From an uncultured Oscillospiraceae bacterium (lineage in GTDB: Bacteria > Bacillota > Clostridia > Oscillospirales > Oscillospiraceae), in the NCBI GenBank assembly GCA_934635545.1, contig CAKTZN010000056.1, positions 1-10,616 on the forward strand: a stretch of DNA of 10,616 nucleotides. The letters are read 5' to 3'. Both the position numbers and the translations under genes were made by a program. Of the stretch, positions 7,051-10,616 are shown one piece after another. Numbering within the stretch: the first letter of the stretch is position 1; each line of letters begins with the position of its first letter. The notes beneath the pieces are model-generated. The model was not told the origin of the DNA, did not search any database, and was given only the letters and a program-made list of their open reading frames with translations.

Positions 7051-7089
7051 AAAAAAGGCGTCAAGGAGATCACTCTCCAAGACGCCTTT
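7051..7089 (-). terminator. Intrinsic terminator inside the asnB leader, upstream of the T-box
   Basis: On the minus strand AAAGGCGTC (7089-7081) pairs with GACGCCTTT (7062-7054), and GGAGA (7078-7074) with TCTCC (7069-7065), around a GTGA loop. There is one TT/TT mismatch, and six Ts end the 3' arm. The hairpin begins about 10 nt after the predicted start site. Its 3' arm also has a perfect 11-base partner at 7023-7013 (AAAAAGGCGTC). Confidence 0.75.
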
Positions 7090-7105
7090 GCCTTCGATGG
7101 ACGCT

Positions 7106-7134
7106 ATTATATACACCATACGCACATTTGTCAA
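7106..7134 (-). promoter_or_regulatory. Perfect-consensus promoter for the asnB leader
   Basis: The minus strand carries TTGACA (7134-7129) and TATAAT (7111-7106) with exactly 17 nt between, the full sigma-A/sigma-70 consensus. Transcription should begin near 7099, giving a leader of about 355 nt. Such a strong promoter suits a gene limited by downstream RNA control. Confidence 0.88.
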
Positions 7135-7207
7135 TCTATGTTTTACACAACTTTTGCAGCCTTTTCACCGGACTTTCTCTGTCAGTGTGTCAAAGACGAA
7201 AAAAGGC

Positions 7208-7236
7208 TTGCGCCGCGGAGGGTGCCAGAGTACAAT
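7208..7236 (+). promoter_or_regulatory. Candidate promoter for the GNAT-TfoX operon
   Basis: TTGCGC (7208-7213) and TACAAT (7231-7236) are separated by 17 nt, and the Shine-Dalgarno of the first gene follows about 16 nt after the -10. It is divergent from the asnB promoter, whose -35 lies about 75 bp away. The rest of 7135-7207 shows no further feature. Confidence 0.6.
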
Positions 7237-7266
7237 AGTACCAGCGAACCGAAAGGAGGCGGCTGT

Positions 7267-7749
7267 ATGGGACTGGAGCTGATCCCCGCCTATGGACATC
7301 AGGAGGAGATCGTGACGCTGTTCACGGAGTACACCGACATGCTGATGGAAATGGATGCCGTGGTGCGGCAGTACCTGATCCTGCAGAACTATCAGAAGGA
7401 GCTGGCGCACCCGGAGAGCAAGTACGGCATGCCGGAGGGGCGGCTGTATCTGGCCTATTGGGACGGCCAACTGGCGGGCTGCATCGGCCTGCGGAAGCTG
7501 GACGAGGCACGGGGTGAGCTGAAGCGGCTGTACGTCCGGCCGGACTTCCGGGGCCGCCACATGGGCGAGGCGCTGATCCAGCGCATCCTTGATGACGCCC
7601 GCGCGATCGGCTACCGGCATGTGCTGCTGGACACGCTGCCCTTCCTGCACGCCGCCATCCGGCTTTATCGGAAGATGGGGTTTTACGAGATCGGCTGCTA
7701 CAACGAAAGCCCGGTGGAGACCACCATCTTCATGCAATACGACTTATAA
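7267..7749 (+). CDS. GNAT-family N-acetyltransferase, 160 aa
   Basis: The fold is a GCN5-related acetyltransferase, which moves an acetyl group from acetyl-CoA to an amine. Motif A is clear: 'LKRLYVRPDFRGRHMGEALIQRIL' in pieces (85-108), with the R-G-R-H-M-G acetyl-CoA loop at 95-100. Motif B follows as 'HVLLDTLPFLHAAIRLYRKMGFYEIGCY' in pieces (118-145), ending in the usual Y..MGF. The length is typical of a single domain. I chose the ATG at 7267 because AAAGGAGG lies about 8 nt upstream; the open frame extending back to 6937 crosses the asnB promoter and T-box and is not coding. The substrate is unknown. It is the first gene of a five-gene operon. Confidence 0.9.
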   Translation: MGLELIPAYGHQEEIVTLFTEYTDMLMEMDAVVRQYLILQNYQKELAHPESKYGMPEGRLYLAYWDGQLAGCIGLRKLDEARGELKRLYVRPDFRGRHMGEALIQRILDDARAIGYRHVLLDTLPFLHAAIRLYRKMGFYEIGCYNESPVETTIFMQYDL

Positions 7750-7760
7750 GGAGGTGTCCT

Positions 7761-8078
7761 ATGGCCACCACACAGGATTACATCGAATACGTCTGTGAGC
7801 GTCTGCCGGAGTGCGGCGACGTGCGCTATCGCAAAATGTTCGGCGAATATATGGTCTACGTCAACGACAAGCCCCTGCTGACGGTATGCGACAACACGGT
7901 ATTCGTCAAAAAGGTACCGGAGCTGGCAGAGCTTATGGCGGGCGCCGGTGTCGGCTGCCCCTATGAGGGCGCGAAGGAGCACTACATTCTGGACATCGAC
8001 GACACGGACTTGACCGCGCGGGTCATCGCCGTTCTGGAGCCCATCACACCCGCCCCGAAGAAACGAAAGAAGGCATAA
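7761..8078 (+). CDS. TfoX N-terminal-domain protein, 105 aa
   Basis: The sequence 'VRYRKMFGEYMVYVNDKPLLTVCDNTVFVK' in pieces (21-50) is the hallmark of the TfoX/Sxy N-terminal domain (the RxMFGxxG/Y segment and the strands after it). A short helix (VPELAELMAGAG) and 'GAKEHYILDIDD' complete the domain. The C-terminal half of E. coli-type TfoX (Sxy) is absent, and the protein ends in a basic KKRKKA tail. Stand-alone N-domains are common in Bacillota; a role in competence is not shown for them and should not be assumed. AAGGAGG begins at the stop of the GNAT gene and the start is 11 nt after that gene; the next gene begins 4 nt after this one, so the three are co-translated or at least co-transcribed. 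Confidence 0.87.
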   Translation: MATTQDYIEYVCERLPECGDVRYRKMFGEYMVYVNDKPLLTVCDNTVFVKKVPELAELMAGAGVGCPYEGAKEHYILDIDDTDLTARVIAVLEPITPAPKKRKKA

Positions 8079-8082
8079 ATTC

Positions 8083-8658
8083 ATGGATACCATCACCATC
8101 CGCACCGCTAACCTGAACGACGCGGCGGCGCTGCTGGCCATCTATGCCCCCTATGTGGAGCAGACGGCCATCACCTTTGAGTACGAAGTTCCCTCGTTGG
8201 AGGAATTCCGGGGCCGCATTGCCCACACCCTGCGGCGCTATCCCTATCTTGTGGCGGAGGAAAACGGCGAGATTCTGGGCTACGCCTACACCGGCCCCTT
8301 CGGTGAGCGGGCCGCCTACAGTTGGGCCGTGGAAACCAGCATCTATCTGCGGCAGGATGTACGCGGCAAGGGCCTGGGTAAACGGCTGTATCAGGCGCTG
8401 GAGGATGTCTCCCGCGCACAGCATGTGCAGAGCCTCTACGCCTGCATCGCCTATCCCGACGCCGACGACGCCCACCTGAGCGGCAACAGCGTGGCCTTCC
8501 ACACCCATCTGGGCTATACCACGGTGGGCCGGTTCCCCCACTGCGGCTACAAGTTCGGTACATGGTACAACATGGCGTGGATGGAGAAAACGCTGGGCGA
8601 TCACGCGGTGCCGCCCGCGGCATTTGTGCCGTTCCCGGAGCTTTGCGAAACACGATAG
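8083..8658 (+). CDS. Pat/Bar-like GNAT N-acetyltransferase, 191 aa
   Basis: This belongs to the phosphinothricin/methionine-sulfoximine acetyltransferase branch of GNAT proteins. Diagnostic parts are 'AIYAPYVEQTAITFEYEVPS' (19-38), motif A 'VRGKGLGKRLYQAL' (93-106) with the acetyl-CoA loop RGKGLG, 'NSVAFHTHLGY' (135-145, matching the family's N..S...H...GF) and 'GYKFGTWYNMAWMEK' (155-169). Family members acetylate glutamine-analogue inhibitors or amino acids; the natural substrate here is not determinable. The length is within the family range (about 170-195). The start at 8083 has only a modest AGAAGG ribosome site overlapping the previous stop, consistent with coupling. Confidence 0.9.
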   Translation: MDTITIRTANLNDAAALLAIYAPYVEQTAITFEYEVPSLEEFRGRIAHTLRRYPYLVAEENGEILGYAYTGPFGERAAYSWAVETSIYLRQDVRGKGLGKRLYQALEDVSRAQHVQSLYACIAYPDADDAHLSGNSVAFHTHLGYTTVGRFPHCGYKFGTWYNMAWMEKTLGDHAVPPAAFVPFPELCETR

Positions 8659-8679
8659 ACCAACCGCAGGAGGGGCAAA

Positions 8680-9276
8680 ATGATCGATTTGCAGGCATAT
8701 CTTGAGAAGAAGCTGCGCGGCATTATTTCGACTTGGCATGCAGATGATATCTATGCCATATCGTTTTTTGTCTACGCAAATGAGGTATATGAATATGACG
8801 GCTTTTCAAACGTTACGCAGTTTTTTGTAAGCTATCAATCGGAAAGCGATTGCTATGATGCGGATGAGCTTTCCGAGGAGCGCTGGAATTATGCCTTTTG
8901 GCAGCAGAATGAAACGCCTGTGATCGAAGCAGACGACGGAGACGAGGGAATGAAAATTCTTTTCGACTGGTATCGGGAAAACGGCATCGAGCATATCGGC
9001 CGCTACGAAGATTTCGCCGCTTGCTATGATGAAAAAATGCGCTATATCGGCAAAGGTCCCGTCGGCTACTACGAACTGCTTTCCGAGGTCGCCGAGGTCG
9101 CCCGCAAATTGCAGGTCAGCGGATTTATAAAGACGCAATTCGGCAAGCCCATCCCCATCATCATTCATGATCTGGAATACCCGTGGTACTGCATGGAGGC
9201 AACAGCAAGAGCCAACCCAAACGGAGAAGCCGATACATTTTTCGCCGCGATGAAAAGGTTGGGTTTTGGGGAATGA
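8680..9276 (+). CDS. Unrecognised acidic soluble protein, 198 aa
   Basis: A strong AGGAGGGG site precedes the ATG. There is no signal peptide or membrane segment. The N-terminal region (about 22-53) is strand-rich: 'DIYAISFFVYANEVYEYDGFSNVTQFFVSY' in pieces, followed by an acidic 'DADELSEERWNYAFW' segment (60-74). This layout recalls the SMI1-like/DUF4303-type small proteins often found as contact-toxin immunity factors, but I cannot place it in a named family. Codon use is visibly more AT-rich (many ttt, aat, gaa codons) than the surrounding GC-rich genes, suggesting recent acquisition. It sits 21 nt after the Pat-like gene and 27 nt before the NTF2-like gene, so it is probably expressed with them. 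Confidence 0.75.
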   Translation: MIDLQAYLEKKLRGIISTWHADDIYAISFFVYANEVYEYDGFSNVTQFFVSYQSESDCYDADELSEERWNYAFWQQNETPVIEADDGDEGMKILFDWYRENGIEHIGRYEDFAACYDEKMRYIGKGPVGYYELLSEVAEVARKLQVSGFIKTQFGKPIPIIIHDLEYPWYCMEATARANPNGEADTFFAAMKRLGFGE

Positions 9277-9303
9277 CCAAGCCTAAACAACGGGAGGATA
9301 CAC

Positions 9304-9690
9304 ATGGATCTGCATGAATTCTGGCAGGCGACGCTGGCGCAGGATGCTGCGCGGATGCGGGAATTTTTTCACCCGGACGCCTATGTGAACTGGCACAACA
9401 GCAACGAACATTTTACCGTGGAGGAGTTCATTCGCGCCAACTGTGAGTACCCCGGCGCATGGGACGGTGCTATTGAGCGTATTGAACAGGCCGGTGATCT
9501 GTTTATCACCGCCACCCACGTCTATTCCAGGGACGGTGCGCTGTCCTTCCATGTTGCATCCTTCATCCGCGTTGAGGATGACCTGATCCGCAGCATTGAC
9601 GAATACTGGGGCGACGACGGCCCTGCCCCGGCCTGGCGGCTGGAAAAGCACATTGGAACACCGATACACGAGTCAAGACCACCCCTCTAA
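9304..9690 (+). CDS. NTF2/SnoaL-like protein, 128 aa, C-terminus altered by IS insertion
   Basis: The protein has the small cone-shaped NTF2-like layout: an N-terminal helix 'LHEFWQATLAQDAARMREFFHPDAYVNW' in pieces (3-30), a helix 'VEEFIRANCEYPG' (39-51), then a curved sheet 'DLFITATHVYSRDGALSFHVASFIRV' in pieces (65-90) and 'DLIRSIDEYWGD' (93-104). The last motif is the usual SnoaL-type ending. Members act as enzymes or ligand binders; the ligand is unknown. GGGAGG precedes the ATG. The final codons (from about residue 123) run into the right end of the IS200, and the stop lies in its terminal hairpin. Without the element the frame would read GAC TCA AGG TGA, ending three residues earlier. 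The change is at the tail, so the fold should be intact. Confidence 0.86.
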   Translation: MDLHEFWQATLAQDAARMREFFHPDAYVNWHNSNEHFTVEEFIRANCEYPGAWDGAIERIEQAGDLFITATHVYSRDGALSFHVASFIRVEDDLIRSIDEYWGDDGPAPAWRLEKHIGTPIHESRPPL

Positions 9691-9751
9691 GGGGTGGCTT
9701 GACAAAGCCCTATAAGGGCTTAATACAGCCAGCGCCTAAAAGGCGCTGGCT
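9672..9751. repeat. Right-end hairpin cluster of the IS200
   Basis: Three perfect or near-perfect palindromes lie in a row. GTCAAG plus CCACCCC pairs with GGGGTGG plus CTTGAC around a 5-nt loop, with one bulged base (9672-9703). AAGCCCT pairs with AGGGCTT (9705-9721). AGCCAGCGCCT pairs with AGGCGCTGGCT around AAA (9727-9751). The outermost one should be the TnpA recognition hairpin; none is followed by a good T-run. Confidence 0.8.
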
Positions 9752-9780
9752 TTCACTTCGTTCAAGCCATTGTGGACTGA

Positions 9781-10236
9781 TTACTTGGCCGGCCCCTTAA
9801 AAGGGTCTTCCAATTCCTTTGTTGTGATCTTATCCATCATCTGGTCGTGCGTCTCTTGCTCACGTATGTACTTTCGTATCGTTGCTTCATTTAAGCCCAC
9901 GGTGCTCACATAGTACCCTTCCGCCCAAAAGTGCCGGTTGCCAAATTTGTACTTCAGGTTCGCATGGCGCTCATATATCATCATGGCGCTCTTGCCCTTC
10001 AAATACCCCATAAACTGCGACACACTGTACTTCGGTGGGATCGCCACCAACATGTGGATATGATCCGGCATCAAGTGGCCTTCCAGTATTTCCACACCTT
10101 TCCATTTACACAGATTCCGGATTATTGCTCGTATATCTGCCTTTATGCTGTTGTATATTACTTTCCTTCGGTACTTCGGTGTAAATACAATGTGGTATTT
10201 ACATAACCATTTCGTATGTGCTAAACTGTTTGCCAT
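9781..10236 (-). CDS. tnpA: IS200/IS605-family transposase TnpA (HUH, Y1)
   Basis: TnpA cuts and joins single-stranded DNA through a covalent phosphotyrosine and moves the element by a peel-and-paste route. The HUH metal-binding motif is H59-I-H61 within 'HLMPDHIHMLV' (54-64). The catalytic Tyr is most likely Y123 in 'ATIRKYIREQE' (118-128), in the usual helix near the C-terminus. The N-terminal 'KYHIVFTPKYRRKV' (13-26) and 'FWAEGYYVSTVG' (103-114) are typical of the family. The 151-residue length is that of a full IS200 TnpA, with no frameshift or stop. GGAGG lies 9 nt before the ATG but within a stable leader fold, suggesting weak translation. It has no TnpB partner. Confidence 0.96.
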   Translation of the reverse strand: MANSLAHTKWLCKYHIVFTPKYRRKVIYNSIKADIRAIIRNLCKWKGVEILEGHLMPDHIHMLVAIPPKYSVSQFMGYLKGKSAMMIYERHANLKYKFGNRHFWAEGYYVSTVGLNEATIRKYIREQETHDQMMDKITTKELEDPFKGPAK

Positions 10237-10307
10237 AGGGCACTTCCTCCTTTGATAGCTTTAATGGCCTGAACATCCATTATTCTATCACTGTTGGCTA
10301 GTGCCCT
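10237..10307 (-). promoter_or_regulatory. Structured tnpA leader enclosing the ribosome site
   Basis: On the minus strand AGGGCACT (10307-10300) pairs perfectly with AGTGCCCT (10244-10237), which ends at the base before the ATG. Inside it TGATAG (10290-10285) pairs with CTATCA (10258-10253), and AATGG (10281-10277) with CCATT (10267-10263). The GGAGG at 10250-10246 is trapped between the outer and inner stems. Confidence 0.7.
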
Positions 10308-10322
10308 GCTTAAGCTTGAATC

Positions 10323-10347
10323 CCACCCGCCTAGCGGGTGGTTTTTT
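10323..10347 (+). terminator. Terminator in the left end of the IS200
   Basis: CCACCCGC pairs with GCGGGTGG around a 3-nt loop and is followed by six Ts on the plus strand. It would stop transcripts that enter the element from the NTF2-like gene side and run antisense through tnpA. Confidence 0.8.
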
Positions 10348-10369
10348 GTTCCGTGCTCTTGCACGGAAC
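10348..10369. repeat. Left-end hairpin of the IS200
   Basis: GTTCCGTGC pairs with GCACGGAAC (9 bp) around a 4-nt loop. It ends 3 bp inside the inferred left boundary at 10372, where a TnpA recognition hairpin is expected. Confidence 0.7.
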
Positions 10370-10384
10370 TGCCTCAAGGTGAAT

Positions 10385-10422
10385 AAAAGTACCCCGAAAC
10401 CGTCGGTTTCGGGGTACTTTTT
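10385..10422. terminator. Bidirectional terminator after yebC
   Basis: A perfect 17-bp stem (AAAAGTACCCCGAAACC with its complement) has a 3-nt loop. It has A- and T-tracts on both sides, so it works in both directions. It begins 12 nt beyond the yebC-family stop. Before the IS insertion it would have followed the NTF2-like gene's stop by a few bases. Confidence 0.9.
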
Positions 10423-10433
10423 ATCTGTTTTGA

Positions 10434-10616
10434 TCAGTCCTGCTGCCAGTTGTGCCAGACGTTCTGCACGTCCTCGTTATCCTCCAGCATGTCCAGAAGC
10501 TTGGTCATGCTGCGGACGTCGTCCTCGCTGGTCATGGTGATGTAGTTCTGGGGAACCATCTCGATCTCCGCGCTCTCGAAGGAATAGCCCTTCTCCTCCA
10601 GCGCCTTGACCACGTC
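10434..10616 (-). CDS. YebC/PmpR-family regulator, C-terminal 60 aa (partial)
   Basis: Only the C-terminal part is inside the window; the gene continues past the right edge. The visible sequence has the characteristic YebC ending: 'LEEKGYSFESAEIEMVPQNY' (about 6-25), then a helix 'DDVRSMTKLLDMLEDNEDVQNVWHNW' in pieces (about 31-56), where L-E-D-x-x-D-V-Q-x-V-x-H-N is the family signature. YebC proteins have long been annotated as transcriptional regulators; recent work also links some members to relief of ribosome stalling at proline runs. Which role applies here cannot be judged. The stop is TGA, 12 nt before the bidirectional terminator. Confidence 0.92.
   Translation of the reverse strand, partial: DVVKALEEKGYSFESAEIEMVPQNYITMTSEDDVRSMTKLLDMLEDNEDVQNVWHNWQQD

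Larger units (their letters stand above)
9672..10372 (-). mobile_element. Complete IS200-type insertion sequence, 701 bp, single tnpA
   Basis: The element carries one gene, tnpA, and no tnpB. In tnpA orientation the left end is at 10372 and the right end at 9672. The flank just 5' of the left end is TTGAG (10377-10373) and the right end finishes in TTGAC (9676-9672), the pattern of IS200/IS605 elements that cut after a short target sequence without making a target duplication. Both ends carry subterminal hairpins: 10348-10369 and 10323-10341 on the left, and 9672-9703, 9705-9721 and 9727-9751 on the right. The length matches typical IS200 (about 700 bp). Both the gene and the ends look intact, so mobility is possible. 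Confidence 0.87.

Noticed and set aside
6816..7073. Minus-strand open frame of 85 residues in the asnB leader
   Set aside because: It lies wholly over the terminator and T-box structures, has no ribosome site worth the name, and its composition (Arg, Pro, Gly) is that of structured GC-rich RNA.
6937..7266. N-terminal extension of the first GNAT gene to 6937
   Set aside because: It would cross the T-box and both promoters; the ATG at 7267 has AAAGGAGG at the right distance and begins the GNAT fold.
7761..8078. Competence regulator role for the TfoX-like protein
   Set aside because: Only the N-terminal domain is present and no competence genes are nearby, so the name describes homology, not function.
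9672..9751. Row of short palindromes as a possible CRISPR or REP array
   Set aside because: The three hairpins have different sequences and no spacers; they belong to the IS200 right end.

Overview
The window looks like a chromosomal segment of a fairly GC-rich Bacillota, most likely a gut member of Clostridia/Oscillospiraceae. This is an inference from strong GGAGG-type ribosome binding sites, sigma-A-like promoters, a T-box leader, a lipobox lipoprotein, and the families present (DUF3137-like, TfoX N-domain, IS200 TnpA, YebC/PmpR). No species is named, because no ribosomal or other marker gene is complete here.

Layout. (1) 1-3383, plus strand: a tightly spaced envelope-type operon. It holds the 3' end of an acidic secreted-type protein, a lipoprotein, two paralogous membrane-anchored DUF3137-like proteins and a 67-residue two-helix membrane protein. 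A strong bidirectional hairpin terminator (3455-3483) closes it. (2) 3556-4956, minus strand: two small genes, a DUF4304-like protein and a DUF2071/acetoacetate-decarboxylase-like protein, each with its own candidate promoter. (3) 5164-6744, minus strand: a glutamine-hydrolysing asparagine synthetase (asnB) behind a leader of about 355 nt. The leader contains a clear T-box with an asparagine AAC specifier. (4) 7267-9690, plus strand, divergent from asnB: a five-gene operon of a GNAT acetyltransferase, a stand-alone TfoX N-domain, a Pat/Bar-like GNAT, an unrecognised AT-richer gene and an NTF2/SnoaL-like protein. (5) 9672-10372: a complete IS200-type single-gene element, with tnpA on the minus strand. 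(6) 10434 to the end, minus strand: the C-terminus of a YebC/PmpR-family regulator.

Two things stand out. The asnB leader appears to act on translation: its antiterminator fold is textbook, but no terminator follows it, and the 3' strand of the antiterminator can instead pair with the asnB Shine-Dalgarno. The same leader carries a strong intrinsic terminator only about 50 nt after a perfect consensus promoter, and the 3' arm of that terminator has a second perfect partner at the foot of T-box Stem I. Second, the IS200 ends can be placed to the base (TTGAG flank at the left end, TTGAC at the right end, 701 bp). Removing the element in silico restores a slightly different stop for the NTF2-like gene and puts it directly against a bidirectional terminator shared with yebC. 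The insertion has therefore rewritten the last residues of a host protein and cut its operon off from its original terminator.

I see no CRISPR array, rRNA, tRNA or prophage module. The first region is the least characterised; asnB with its T-box and the IS200 are the most secure calls.
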